In this document: positions 1 through 9,685 of the stretch, one piece after another
Layout of the letters: every line of letters begins with the position of its first letter
Position numbering within the stretch: the first letter of the stretch is position 1
NCBI GenBank assembly: GCA_016928075.1
Contig: JAFGLJ010000051.1
Span: forward strand, 1-58,104
Source of the DNA: Bacteroidales bacterium
GTDB taxonomy: Bacteria; Bacteroidota; Bacteroidia; Bacteroidales; VadinHA17
Direction of reading: 5' to 3'
DNA: 58,104 bases
Made by a program: the position numbers and the translations under genes
The notes under the pieces: model-generated
Told to the model about the DNA's origin: nothing
Database searches by the model: none
Seen by the model: the letters and a program-made list of their open reading frames with translations, nothing else

Positions 1-3000
1 ACCCTATACCTGAACCTGTGATAAACAGGTTCGCCCTGATAGCTCATACCGTTTATTATTCCCACAACGTATGAATTATAACCAGCGTTGAAATATGTAA
101 CTGTGGCTTCCCCGTTTTCATTGGTTATAATTCCCTGATCCCAGTGAAGGGTCAATCGGTAATCAGCCCTCGATACATCAAGGGTGTCAATCTCATAATT
201 GGGTTTATAGAACTCCCTGTAGGTGTTACACAAGGGATTGGTTACTATCGAGCTGATATCTTCTTCGTTATCAATAAGGTAATCCTCAAGGTCGTCTTTA
301 AGGTATATCATAATCGCCCCTCCCAGGGCCTTCGATCCAAAGAAAATATGTGCCTGCGGACCGGATATGATACTGATGGATTCCACCATTTCAGGGGTAA
401 TATGGTTTACATTATCATAATTAACAGAGATGGGTATGTCATCTACAACAAATAGTGCGGGAATTTCCTTGAATCCTTCCCATGCATTCTTTAACTGTAT
501 CCTGTAATAAAAAAGCTGACCGTATACTTGTGTTGGATTAGGTACAGGATCATCAAAATCATTTGTAAACCAACCTGTAAATACCCTTCTTGGCATTTTA
601 ACATTACAGATTAATTGTTTCAGATCAAGGTTCATAATAAAGTCCTCGGGTGAAGCAGTGGAGACATTTCCGATATTCTTGAGTGTTTCTGCGAATTTAA
701 AGTCCTTTACGCTCCGTAATTCCCTCTTATGTGTAACAGTTACCTCGGGTATATTTATCAAATCGGCAAATATGCTTGAATCAAGTTTAGCTAAAGCCGT
801 GTCAGGAGTCAATGCAAATAATTTCTTATCATAACCATTGATGGATAGAGCCTTTTCTGTGAATACCTCATTTTTACTATCCATAAAAGTTATACTCCAT
901 TTCTGTCTGTCCTTTTTATTCTGAAAATCCCACACCAGTTCCCTGCTGTAAGATAACCTTTCAAGCTTATATGTGAACCTTCCATCCCTGTCGGTGTAAA
1001 CCGATTCAAAATAGTACCTGGCAGGATCAAGGACAAATATCTCCCTTACCCCTGCTTTTCTCCTTCTCCTGGCAAGAGGATCTATCCTGCCTGATATTAT
1101 ATCATAATTCCTGCCCTCCCTTTCTGTTATGGCTACATTCCTCTTCATTATCTCATCCATTGAGAACCTTCGCCACCCGTAGGTTAATAATAACAAGTCG
1201 ATATTGTCCTTAAAGTTCTCATTATCCATTTCTAATTGATCCAGTACATAAAGGGGTATATTAACAGGGATGTTTTTTTCAAGTGCTGACTCCAGCCAGA
1301 AACTGTGTTGTATGTTTTTAAGCAATAGCTTATCTGATATGCAGTTAATACTATCTATCACCGATAATGACAGGTTTGCTCTTACCGGTTTATTATGCTG
1401 GTCAGTGACCTTAATGTTTATATCCATCATACCCCGTGCAGGATAAGCACCATATTCAGGCGAGGCCTTAATATTTAATCTCCTTCCGGAATCAAGAAAA
1501 ATCAGTCTTTCAGCCACCGGTATCTTACCCCTGAACACTACCAGGCTGGCTATTCCGCTGGAAGTTATATTAAACTCCAGACTTACTTCGGTTGACCCGG
1601 TAAAGACTGCTTCTGCCGATCCTATAACCTGTTTCCCCTTTATTAATACAATCTGCAGTTTTTCTTCTTCCCTGTCTGCAGAACTTATCCGGAGAGTTAA
1701 GTTATCCTGAAAATTACCGTTTATACTTAGTGCAATACCCCGGGGCAGGGATTTTGGAAGATTATAAGAATATCCTTCGAGATTAAGAGGTTCAATAATC
1801 CTTACAATGTAGCTAGTATTTGCTTCCGGAATAAAATTGAGTTTTGCCAGACCCAGTTCATTCGTCTCAACAGTATCAATAGTGTTATCTGAATCATCGA
1901 TTAAAGCGAGCTTCAGTTTCTGTGGCTTGCCCGATTCCGAAACAGCACATACGCCCAGGTTATTTCTTAGACCCGCCACAAACTGTCCTCCTTCAGGAAG
2001 AAACTGAATATCAACTCGTTCTTCTACGATCAGATCTGCTTTCTTCTTACTCCGGCCTTCACCTAGTTCTGCAGCAAAACTGATCCTGTCTTCTATTTCA
2101 ATACTTTGAACAAAGCAATCATCCGGTTTGAAGTTCTGTAGATAAGACGGATATGCAACGAGCCTGTATACCCCTTGTTGCATATTTTGAGGCAGTTCCA
2201 TGCTGCCTGCTCCGAAGCCCCCGTACAGGGCATATCTGACCTTTTCAATAATATTATTTACAGAATCGACAAGCAATACAAAAAAAGTCTTGCTCAGCTC
2301 CGAAGGATAACCTGTTGCCAGTTCTTTCACATAGGCTTTGAAAAAGATCTCTTCACCCGATATATACCTATTGCGGTCAGTATGCAGGAATATCTTTTCA
2401 ACCGGATTTTCATACCAGTAATTATTAAGCCTTGTCAATAATTCATCCTTTAACAGGGCCCAGGCAATAGTGGTGTTACCCATCATTTCAAGGCCTGAAT
2501 ATGCTTTTATTATATTCTGGTCCTTCCAGAAATCTTTGTCATACCTGTCCCTGTAATCCGGTACCATGTCCATATAATCAGCCACTTCGTCACCAGGTAT
2601 ACGTTGAACATTTTTATCTGTCCTGTCTACAGTTATAATCTGGTTATAAACCCTGTAAGATTTAGTTACTCCTGTTTCTTTCTTTTTCAGATCGAAACAT
2701 ATCTGACCGTCGGTAAAATACAGATAGTACCTGTCATCTGTTTTTCTGTACTCAGCGGTGAACCTTGCGTCTGTCATTTCAGCAATTGTTCCGTCCGGTA
2801 TTCTTGTCAGGTATCTTTCCATGCCATATCTAAGCTGGTCATCCTTCAGCCAGTATTCAGCCTTCACAATTGCATAATCCGTTTCCCTGATATATATTTC
2901 ACCGGAATACAGGTTACGGGTACGTTCATAATTACGTTTGTACCTGCGCCACAGGTCAGCATTCTCCCTGCTAATCTCACCCTGGTCAGGGGTGAAGGAT

Positions 3001-3734
3001 ATCACCAGGATAGCCTCATCACCAGTTCCGAGTACCCTGACAAGATCAAAATCATAGTAATGCAGATCTTCACTTCTGAGGAAGCTTATCCTGTTTTTAA
3101 TAATGTCATCATTGATACGGTAAAACGCCCCTCCTTCAAAATTAAAGCCGGAGCCTGCAGTCGCACCGCTTACCTTAACCACTTTCACCTGGTCCTCGTT
3201 CCTTGCCATATTAAATGATGATTTGTAGACCTCAATCAGAGCTTCGGTAACAGCAGTTTCTAATTTATCCTCATAGGTAATCTCACGGTAAAAACATTGC
3301 AGTTTATTTGGTTTAATCTCGTAATTTTCAGAGACAGCCCAGATTGCCTTATTGACAATGTCCCACGCATTTAATCTCTTCGATTTGACCAGTACCTCCC
3401 CTAGCATGACATCAAGAGGTTCGAGGTAAATTCTCAAACCGGTCGTTATACTTTCAGTAACTGAAAAGTATTCAGATTTATACCCTATGTATGATATTTT
3501 GATTGGTTTACCTGAATGCTCGGGCGGGATATTTAGTTCAAATTCGCCTTCAGTGTTACTTGCCACGCCCACAGAGGTGCTTTCAATAATAACTGTTGCA
3601 TTCACCAGGGGCAGTTGATTATCTGCATCATAGACAGTTCCGGATATTCTTATTGCTTCCTGCGCTGCTGATGAAAAGACAACTAAGAGCAGTAAAACAG
3701 TTATCAGGACCGGTTTCAGTAATTTTCTTCTCAC
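1..3734 (-). CDS. Large surface protein with carboxypeptidase-regulatory, MG2-like and TonB-plug-like domains (3' end outside window)
   Basis: The frame is open from a GTG at 3734 to base 1, giving 1244 codons without a stop. The N-terminus is a signal peptide ending in SSAAQ. Residues about 25-110 read as a carboxypeptidase-D regulatory-like fold (SGTVYDADNQ, TEGEFELNI, ISYIGY). The MG2 signature TDRNRYISGEEIFF lies near residue 448. A TonB-plug-like stretch (IPALFVVDDIPI, EMVESISIISG) lies near residues 1085-1150. After the plug comes an Ig-like ending rather than a beta barrel, so the stop is probably just beyond the window. No ATG is in frame; an ATG at about 3743 is out of frame and stops at once. 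Role unknown; I infer an outer-membrane-associated protein of a Bacteroidota family that reuses the plug fold. Confidence 0.75.
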   Translation of the reverse strand, partial: MRRKLLKPVLITVLLLLVVFSSAAQEAIRISGTVYDADNQLPLVNATVIIESTSVGVASNTEGEFELNIPPEHSGKPIKISYIGYKSEYFSVTESITTGLRIYLEPLDVMLGEVLVKSKRLNAWDIVNKAIWAVSENYEIKPNKLQCFYREITYEDKLETAVTEALIEVYKSSFNMARNEDQVKVVKVSGATAGSGFNFEGGAFYRINDDIIKNRISFLRSEDLHYYDFDLVRVLGTGDEAILVISFTPDQGEISRENADLWRRYKRNYERTRNLYSGEIYIRETDYAIVKAEYWLKDDQLRYGMERYLTRIPDGTIAEMTDARFTAEYRKTDDRYYLYFTDGQICFDLKKKETGVTKSYRVYNQIITVDRTDKNVQRIPGDEVADYMDMVPDYRDRYDKDFWKDQNIIKAYSGLEMMGNTTIAWALLKDELLTRLNNYWYENPVEKIFLHTDRNRYISGEEIFFKAYVKELATGYPSELSKTFFVLLVDSVNNIIEKVRYALYGGFGAGSMELPQNMQQGVYRLVAYPSYLQNFKPDDCFVQSIEIEDRISFAAELGEGRSKKKADLIVEERVDIQFLPEGGQFVAGLRNNLGVCAVSESGKPQKLKLALIDDSDNTIDTVETNELGLAKLNFIPEANTSYIVRIIEPLNLEGYSYNLPKSLPRGIALSINGNFQDNLTLRISSADREEEKLQIVLIKGKQVIGSAEAVFTGSTEVSLEFNITSSGIASLVVFRGKIPVAERLIFLDSGRRLNIKASPEYGAYPARGMMDINIKVTDQHNKPVRANLSLSVIDSINCISDKLLLKNIQHSFWLESALEKNIPVNIPLYVLDQLEMDNENFKDNIDLLLLTYGWRRFSMDEIMKRNVAITEREGRNYDIISGRIDPLARRRRKAGVREIFVLDPARYYFESVYTDRDGRFTYKLERLSYSRELVWDFQNKKDRQKWSITFMDSKNEVFTEKALSINGYDKKLFALTPDTALAKLDSSIFADLINIPEVTVTHKRELRSVKDFKFAETLKNIGNVSTASPEDFIMNLDLKQLICNVKMPRRVFTGWFTNDFDDPVPNPTQVYGQLFYYRIQLKNAWEGFKEIPALFVVDDIPISVNYDNVNHITPEMVESISIISGPQAHIFFGSKALGGAIMIYLKDDLEDYLIDNEEDISSIVTNPLCNTYREFYKPNYEIDTLDVSRADYRLTLHWDQGIITNENGEATVTYFNAGYNSYVVGIINGMSYQGEPVYHRFRYR

Positions 3735-3823
3735 AGATCCATAGTATTAAATCGCAATCAATAACAGGTATTACAAGTTACGAAATTTACGGCACTCACT
3801 GGCCGGTTATGGAACTACCTCCC

Positions 3824-3865
3824 GTAACATAGAACACGGAACCTAGAACCTGGAACCTGGAACAA
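3824..3865. repeat. Heptamer tandem array (GGAACCT type)
   Basis: Six units in strict 7-bp phase: GTAACAT, AGAACAC, GGAACCT, AGAACCT, GGAACCT, GGAACAA. The array lies between the 5' end of the large surface protein gene and the terminator of the unknown secreted protein. The rest of the spacer 3735-3919 shows nothing else apart from that terminator. Confidence 0.7.
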
Positions 3866-3869
3866 AAAA

Positions 3870-3889
3870 AGGCTCCGGTAAGGGAGCCT
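3870..3889. terminator. Bidirectional intrinsic terminator
   Basis: A perfect 7-bp stem, AGGCTCC with GGAGCCT, encloses a 6-nt loop and is flanked by A-runs on the left and right. On the minus strand it is followed by a T-run, so it terminates the leftward gene ending at 3920. Confidence 0.85.
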
Positions 3890-3919
3890 AAAAAACGAGT
3901 CAGGTAGAAAAGTATATAA

Positions 3920-4543
3920 TTAATAGCTCTTCAGTGAGAGCCTGAAGTTGCCGGTGGCATCACTTGCAGTAACCTTAAATCCCCATTCACCTGCTTTGGA
4001 TCCGTTTTCTTCATCAATACTGAAGGTCTTTGACCAGTTGACCGATCCGTATTCATCAATCAGAACCTCGGTATAAGTCTTACCCGATGGCATGGTGATT
4101 ACAATTCTTATCTCCCCCTCATCGCACATGCCGCTGACATTGATTGATGCCCTTTTGGCATCTTCCTCAATCTCGAACTTAAATTCTTTTGTGAAACTCC
4201 CCTCTTTCACAACCTTTGAGAATTGCAGGCTGCTCGAATTCTGAGACCCTCCAAGGAAATAAATGCCTTCCAGGTCAGTGCCTGTTGAAAAAACCACTGG
4301 ATCCTGAATGGTCCAGGCTTTTGTATAGGCTTCCCGGGCATCCCTTACAGCACGCTCAAGTTCATCATCACGGATTTTGATCCTTTCCCTTTCGTCAATA
4401 GCTTTTTGTTCTTCAATCTTTTTCTGCATCATCATCTCCTGCTTCTTTTTTTCTTCCTCTTCCCTGGTCTGTGCAAAACTTATTACACTGCCAAAGACCA
4501 GTAGCAATGAGACGAACATTAATATGGTAACCTTTCTTTTCAT
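3920..4543 (-). CDS. Secreted protein of unknown function with a charged coiled coil
   Basis: 207 residues. The signal peptide runs to about residue 25 (VISFAQ). Residues about 26-75 are a highly charged segment rich in E, K, R and M that should form a coiled coil. The rest looks like a beta-sandwich domain with alternating strands and ends in LSLKSY. I recognise no family and see no catalytic motif. A TAAATTTG box lies 32 bp upstream of the ATG and an intrinsic terminator follows the stop, so it looks monocistronic. It is divergent from the two-component system, which may sense or control it (inference only). Confidence 0.75.
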   Translation of the reverse strand: MKRKVTILMFVSLLLVFGSVISFAQTREEEEKKKQEMMMQKKIEEQKAIDERERIKIRDDELERAVRDAREAYTKAWTIQDPVVFSTGTDLEGIYFLGGSQNSSSLQFSKVVKEGSFTKEFKFEIEEDAKRASINVSGMCDEGEIRIVITMPSGKTYTEVLIDEYGSVNWSKTFSIDEENGSKAGEWGFKVTASDATGNFRLSLKSY

Positions 4544-4574
4544 GATATTTTATATTTTGTTTTTATTCACATTT

Positions 4575-4582
4575 CAAATTTA
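4575..4582 (-). promoter_or_regulatory. -7 box (TAAATTTG) of the unknown secreted protein
   Basis: Matches the Bacteroidota consensus TAnnTTTG on the minus strand. It would start transcription near 4571, leaving a leader of about 28 nt. No good TTTG -33 element is visible. Confidence 0.45.
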
Positions 4583-4658
4583 AGCACAAAGTGCCACGGA
4601 TTTTGTTAACAGCGAGTTAAAGTAGGGTTAAAGGCTTCTAAGCTGTCTTATAATTACT

Positions 4659-4666
4659 TAAATTTG
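4659..4666 (+). promoter_or_regulatory. -7 box (TAAATTTG) of the two-component operon
   Basis: Perfect match to TAnnTTTG, 22 bp before the chosen start codon of the histidine kinase. The -33 region is weak. Confidence 0.45.
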
Positions 4667-4688
4667 ATCCGGTATTAAGGACATGACC

Positions 4689-6053
4689 ATGCAGAAATTT
4701 AAGACCCTGTTACCTGTGTTTGTTGCCCTGGCGATATTCATAGTGGCACAGATATACGTTGTGAGGCAGGTATGGCTCCAGAAAGACGAGGTTTTTGCTT
4801 TGAGATACCGCTCGGTATCAAAAGAGGCGATACAGGAAATGGCTGCCTACGATCCATATAATGGTTTTAAAAAGGCATACTATATTATAGATGACATATC
4901 CCAACTATATATACAAAAAAGCAGGGCTTTAGTCAAATCTGAAGATTCTGCATTATTTGCACAGGACATCAGGGAAAACTTCACTAAAATACTGGTTGAA
5001 GACCAGCTGCTATCAGAGTATCTCAGCAAATATTTTGAAAAGCTCGGACTGGAGAAGAAAATTAAGCCCTTGATTTATGTCAATTATATTGACCTCATAG
5101 ATATACAGGAAAACATCAGGGTATACAAGGCTCCATTGAGTGAGCTTAAAAAACAACAATCAGATCAAAGTATTCTGGTCTATACCTTTAAAAGCGAAGG
5201 AAATAATTATATAATCTCATTTGATTATTATATTGATATAGCCAATAAAGAAAAAATAATATTCCGTGAGCTGAGCCTGACGCTGCTGCTCAGCATATTG
5301 AGCTTCGTAATAATAAGTGCCATATACATAGCTACAATGAAGAGTTACCTGGAAGAAAAACGTCTTTCCAGTCTTAAAACCGACTTCATCAACAATATGA
5401 CCCATGAGCTTAAAACTCCTCTTTCAACAATTACTGTAGCTGGTAAGACTCTTAAACATGAGAGTGTTATTGATGATAAAAAGAAGATAATCGAGACCGC
5501 AAATCTGATAGGCAAGCAATCGGTACACCTGAATGAACTGATCAACCTGATCCTCGAAATAAGTATGTGGGAAAGAACACAGTTCCAGCTTGACAAAAAG
5601 AAAATAAGTGTAGAAGAACTGATCAAGGATATTAGCGATAATTTCAAAAACGGATGTGGTAAAGAATGTAATTTCAATGAAGAATATAACCTGAATGGTG
5701 CGATAGCAGATGTTGACATCCTATATTTCACAACAATGATTAATAACCTGCTCAATAATGCTATTAAATATTCAAAAAACACTCCTGAAGTCAAACTTGA
5801 AGCATACACGGAGGACGATGATATCATTATTAAAGTAGAAGATAAAGGCATTGGAATAAGCAGGAGCGAGCAGAAAAATATTTTCGATAAATTTTACCGT
5901 GTCAGCACGGGCAATATACATCAGTCAAAAGGCCTGGGATTGGGCCTTTACTATGTGAAAAAAATTGCCGAAGCTCATGGTGGATCTGTTGGGGTAAGCA
6001 GCAAAAAGGGTAAAGGAAGCGTCTTTATAGTAAGTATACCGAAAACCATATAA
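4689..6053 (+). CDS. Sensor histidine kinase
   Basis: Membrane histidine kinase that autophosphorylates and passes phosphate to the regulator encoded 8 bp downstream. It has two transmembrane helices (about residues 8-26 and 197-217) around an extracytoplasmic sensor domain of about 170 residues. The HisKA H-box is NNMTHELKTP with His about 239. Then come the N-box NNLLNNAIKYSK, G1 DKGIGI, F-box FDKFYR and G2 GLGLGL, so the catalytic core is complete. I chose the second ATG because AAGG sits 8 bp before it but only 2 bp before the ATG at 4683. The arrangement resembles the Bacteroides RprX/RprY pair, but the signal is unknown. Confidence 0.9.
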   Translation: MQKFKTLLPVFVALAIFIVAQIYVVRQVWLQKDEVFALRYRSVSKEAIQEMAAYDPYNGFKKAYYIIDDISQLYIQKSRALVKSEDSALFAQDIRENFTKILVEDQLLSEYLSKYFEKLGLEKKIKPLIYVNYIDLIDIQENIRVYKAPLSELKKQQSDQSILVYTFKSEGNNYIISFDYYIDIANKEKIIFRELSLTLLLSILSFVIISAIYIATMKSYLEEKRLSSLKTDFINNMTHELKTPLSTITVAGKTLKHESVIDDKKKIIETANLIGKQSVHLNELINLILEISMWERTQFQLDKKKISVEELIKDISDNFKNGCGKECNFNEEYNLNGAIADVDILYFTTMINNLLNNAIKYSKNTPEVKLEAYTEDDDIIIKVEDKGIGISRSEQKNIFDKFYRVSTGNIHQSKGLGLGLYYVKKIAEAHGGSVGVSSKKGKGSVFIVSIPKTI

Positions 6054-6061
6054 CCAGAGCC

Positions 6062-6742
6062 ATGAAAGTTTTAATAGCAGAAGATGATATTGACTTCGGT
6101 AATATACTGAGTCAGTACGTCTCTTTAAGCGGGTTTGAGGTAACTCTCAGCCGCGACGGCAAAGAAGCCTGGGCCAGTTTCTCAAATGAAAAACCAGATA
6201 TTTGCGTTCTTGATATCATGATGCCTGAAATGGACGGTTTCTCACTGGCAGAGAAAATCAGGCAAAATGATCCCGACATGCCGTTTGTATTCCTAACGGC
6301 GAAAACTCTTAAGGAAGATATTATTAAAGGTCTTAAGCTGGGTGCTGATGATTATATAACAAAGCCTTTTGACCCTGAAGTGCTGATATTGAGATTGAAC
6401 AATATCCTGAGAAGGGTATATTCCACAATCAATGATGAATACACCATATCTTCCACAACATTGAAATTTAACACACTCGAGCTTCAGTGTAAAGGGAAAA
6501 AGGAAAAATTAACTCTTAAAGAAGCACAGCTATTGCGTTATCTTATGGCCAATAAGGACAATATATTGCGCCGCGACGATATTCTAAATGAAGTGTGGGG
6601 AGAGGATGATTACTTCCTGGGCCGCAGTATGGATGTCTTTATCAGCAGGCTGAGGAAATACCTGGCTCCCGACCCCGGTATTGAGTTGAGAACGATACGG
6701 GGCACGGGGTTTGTTCTTGAAGAGATGAGAGAGGAGAGATGA
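6062..6742 (+). CDS. OmpR-family response regulator
   Basis: 226 residues: receiver domain (about 1-120) then winged-helix DNA-binding domain (about 130-225). The phosphoacceptor is Asp51 in VLDIMMPEMDG, with acidic AEDD at 7-9, the conserved Thr in FLTAK and Lys in ITKPF. The output domain carries NEVWGEDDYF, FISRLRKYL and IRGTGFVL. It is cotranscribed with the upstream kinase. The last six codons and the stop (EMREER) lie inside a heptamer repeat array, so the native C-terminus may have been extended or replaced by repeat sequence. Confidence 0.93.
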   Translation: MKVLIAEDDIDFGNILSQYVSLSGFEVTLSRDGKEAWASFSNEKPDICVLDIMMPEMDGFSLAEKIRQNDPDMPFVFLTAKTLKEDIIKGLKLGADDYITKPFDPEVLILRLNNILRRVYSTINDEYTISSTTLKFNTLELQCKGKKEKLTLKEAQLLRYLMANKDNILRRDDILNEVWGEDDYFLGRSMDVFISRLRKYLAPDPGIELRTIRGTGFVLEEMREER

Positions 6743-6777
6743 GATTGCTCACTGCTCACCGCTTAGTGCTCATCGCT
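6722..6777. repeat. Heptamer array overlapping a stop codon
   Basis: Eight units in strict 7-bp phase: GAGATGA, GAGAGGA, GAGATGA, GATTGCT, CACTGCT, CACCGCT, TAGTGCT, CATCGCT. The third unit supplies the TGA stop of the response regulator. The first three units match the array at 58061 at 20 of 22 bases. The array fills almost the whole spacer to the convergent S9 peptidase gene. Confidence 0.8.
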
Positions 6778-6790
6778 TCTATTTAATGTG

Positions 6791-9574
6791 TTAATAACCC
6801 AGGTCGTGATCTTTATCGACCGCGGGAATGCCTTCCTCCATCCATCTCGGCATTGATTCACCTTTGAGGTAATGTGCAAAGAACTGTGCCAGGCGTATCT
6901 GGAAATCCTTTTTATTCTTAATCTTCTGTGGCCAGTGGGGTTCACCGGTATAATTAAGCATCCAGACCGGTTTCTGTAACCTTCTGAGAGCTATGAAATA
7001 TTCAATACCCTGGTACCATGGGACATGACCATCCTGATCATTATGCATGATGAGGATAGGTGTTGTTACCTTATCCATTGTAAATAAGGGAGAATTCTCA
7101 AAATATCTCAGGGGCTCCTCCCAGATGCTTCCTCCTATCCTGCTCTGTGTGTGCTCGTACTGGAACGACCTGTTAAGTCCCGTCCCCCACCTTATACCCC
7201 CGTAGGCACTGAACATGTTCACCACCGGGGCGCCCGATTCAATAGCGGCAAATATATCTGTACGGGTTGCGAGATATGCCACCTGGTAACCTCCCCAGCT
7301 ATGTCCCTGTGCACCTATACTCCCGGGATCAACAAATCCTTTATCAACGAGTGCAGTTACACCTGGCATCACGCAGTTATAAGCACTCTCGCCCGGATAA
7401 CCATCCTGGTAGTATACATCCGGGTTGAAAATTATATAACCGTTACTGGTATAATAATGATAGTCTATGGTTGACCTGTGCAACTCCGGTATCCTGTGAT
7501 TGTATAATCCGCCTGATGATTTTTCATAAAAGTTGACTATCATCGGGTATTTCTTTGCAGGATCGAAATTTTCGGGCTTATAAAGTAATCCTTCAAGCTT
7601 TCTTCCATCCAGGGATATCCACTCGCAAAGTTCAGCTGTGCCCCATAAGTAATTATCCTGCTGCGGGTTGGCATCACTTATCTTTATACTTCTGCGGAAC
7701 TTCAGATCCGATACAAGCAGATCAGGGAATATATTAAATGTTTCCCTGGAATATACAATGGTCTCCGCATCCTCAGCTTTCAGTGGTTGCGAAAGTTCAT
7801 ATTCACCACCTGTCAAAAGTTCAGGCTCGGAAGCTCTCTTTAATCCCCACTTGTAATAACCTGATTCACGACTTTCTTCATTGTTCCCGGTGAGATATTG
7901 TATTTCCTTATCATCAATAAAATCCTCTTCCATGTCGAAACGGATAAGCCGGTAAGTAATTTTATCTTTACGCCCATTGACTGTCATGTTTACAGGATCA
8001 TAAGTATTCTCAGGATCCACCTTCCATATATCGTACCTGTCGTAGATAAGAACTGCGGCATCATCTGCGAGCCAGCCTGCAGAGCCATACGGATATGCAT
8101 AATTAGGTACATCATTAAGCTCATCATCAGCCCTTATAACATCCGGGTTTGTAATCCTGTACTCCTTACCTGTTTCAATATCATAGGTATAATAGGAATA
8201 ATCAGGGTAGTTGAACCAGGCAAGGTAATTACCTGCCGGAGATGGTTCTACCCTTGCACGAATATCTTTTTTTATCATTTTCCGCTCACCTGAGACAAGG
8301 TCAAGAAGGTAAACATCATAATGATCAGGACTGCCCTCCCACATTGATTGAAGCTCATACGGTTTGCCGGAAAGAAGAAGCAGGTAATCGGAATTGCCAT
8401 CATCAATAAGTCTTGAATCCGGTATTTCTTCTGTTTCCACCTGCACTGTTTTTCCATTTTCAGTGTCATATACGGCCTGGTAGGTCCTTTTTAGTTCACG
8501 CTCACTGTTTATAACCTGTGCAGTATGTAATGTACCTTCTCCTCCGTGCCAGATGTCAACATCGGGGTATTCATCATCAAGTACTGTGCTGTCGCGCTCA
8601 GGCCGCACCGGGGCAGTCCCAAAAAATACCCTGGTCTCATTCTCAGAGAACGATATCCTGCCGTTTTCACTTATTTCCCAGTTTTCAGGGAAGGCTTTAT
8701 TATTATTATTAACTACTTCCCGGGCTTCTCCACCTGTCCACAGGTAAAGCGAATAGCCTGAATTTTCATCATCACCCTTTGCTGTCAGAAAAGCCAGTAT
8801 TTCACCATTCTCCGCTATTTTGATCTGCTTGTACCTGTTCTCACCTGTCATAATTGCATTAAGTTCTTCCTTACCGATATCGTAAATGTAAATGCCTGCC
8901 TCAAATTCTTCACCATCACCTGTTGAAACAAAAACCAGTCGCTCAGCCTTGTCAGCGAAATAATAATCGCTGACAAAAGGCCATGTTTTTACATCGCCAG
9001 TACCAAGGTCCCTGAGGTAAAGCATATAACCGTTCTTGTCCGATTCTTCCTTGTCTTTTTCCTCTTTACCTTCATTTTCCCTTTCCTTTTCACCTTTTTC
9101 TTTCTCAGCAGGCTCCAGCTGGTAAGCTATACAACCTGCCCATTCTTCAGGTATCTTATAATTTTTGAATTCTATCAGGGAATCTATTGCCCCTGAACCA
9201 ATATTATATATAACCAGTATATCACCTGGCATATCTTCCTCCTTTGCTTTTTTCAGTTTCAGCTCTCTTACCTCCTCATATGCCGGCTTGATTGTAAATA
9301 TCATAAATTCTGAATCATCTGTAATTTTAATATCGGTACCACATGCTGACTCATACTTTTTATTACCGTCTTTATTATAGATAAATATTTTTGAATTACC
9401 CCTCCATGGTTCGGTTTTATAAGCTATCCATTCACCATCAGGGGATATTACTTTTTCCGTTATCCTGTTCCATGATTCTATATCATCATGAGTTAAAGGT
9501 TTCTTCTGTGCTGTGAGATTGAATACAAAAAGAACGAAGAAAACAGTTGGAAAATAGGTTCTGAGCTTTTTCAT
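6791..9574 (-). CDS. S9 family prolyl oligopeptidase-type serine peptidase
   Basis: 927 residues with a signal peptide (MKKLRTYFP to NLTAQ), so exported. Residues about 25-640 are a WD40/PD40-type beta-propeller that gates access. Residues about 650-905 are the alpha/beta-hydrolase with Ser759 in GHSWGGY, Asp848 in NDQDGHVP and His880 in GEPHW, so the triad is complete. An unusual lysine/glutamate-rich insert sits at about 158-180. Family members cleave short peptides, often as dipeptidyl or acylaminoacyl peptidases; the exact specificity cannot be read here. It has its own -7 box and converges with the response regulator. Confidence 0.92.
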   Translation of the reverse strand: MKKLRTYFPTVFFVLFVFNLTAQKKPLTHDDIESWNRITEKVISPDGEWIAYKTEPWRGNSKIFIYNKDGNKKYESACGTDIKITDDSEFMIFTIKPAYEEVRELKLKKAKEEDMPGDILVIYNIGSGAIDSLIEFKNYKIPEEWAGCIAYQLEPAEKEKGEKERENEGKEEKDKEESDKNGYMLYLRDLGTGDVKTWPFVSDYYFADKAERLVFVSTGDGEEFEAGIYIYDIGKEELNAIMTGENRYKQIKIAENGEILAFLTAKGDDENSGYSLYLWTGGEAREVVNNNNKAFPENWEISENGRISFSENETRVFFGTAPVRPERDSTVLDDEYPDVDIWHGGEGTLHTAQVINSERELKRTYQAVYDTENGKTVQVETEEIPDSRLIDDGNSDYLLLLSGKPYELQSMWEGSPDHYDVYLLDLVSGERKMIKKDIRARVEPSPAGNYLAWFNYPDYSYYTYDIETGKEYRITNPDVIRADDELNDVPNYAYPYGSAGWLADDAAVLIYDRYDIWKVDPENTYDPVNMTVNGRKDKITYRLIRFDMEEDFIDDKEIQYLTGNNEESRESGYYKWGLKRASEPELLTGGEYELSQPLKAEDAETIVYSRETFNIFPDLLVSDLKFRRSIKISDANPQQDNYLWGTAELCEWISLDGRKLEGLLYKPENFDPAKKYPMIVNFYEKSSGGLYNHRIPELHRSTIDYHYYTSNGYIIFNPDVYYQDGYPGESAYNCVMPGVTALVDKGFVDPGSIGAQGHSWGGYQVAYLATRTDIFAAIESGAPVVNMFSAYGGIRWGTGLNRSFQYEHTQSRIGGSIWEEPLRYFENSPLFTMDKVTTPILIMHNDQDGHVPWYQGIEYFIALRRLQKPVWMLNYTGEPHWPQKIKNKKDFQIRLAQFFAHYLKGESMPRWMEEGIPAVDKDHDLGY

Positions 9575-9606
9575 TGTATAATGTTGTTATTTCAAGGGTG
9601 AAGTTT

Positions 9607-9614
9607 CAAAGTTA
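9607..9614 (-). promoter_or_regulatory. -7 box (TAACTTTG) of the S9 peptidase
   Basis: Perfect TAnnTTTG on the minus strand, 32 bp before the ATG at 9574. Confidence 0.45.
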
Positions 9615-9685
9615 ACAATACCTTTTAAAGGTAACATATTGAACATGGAATATTCCAATATTCCATTATTCCATCGTTTCAGTAT

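Noticed and set aside
2604..3218. Plus-strand open frame of 204 codons
   Set aside because: It is antisense to the large surface protein gene, whose frame shows real domains; no recognisable motif or start signal.
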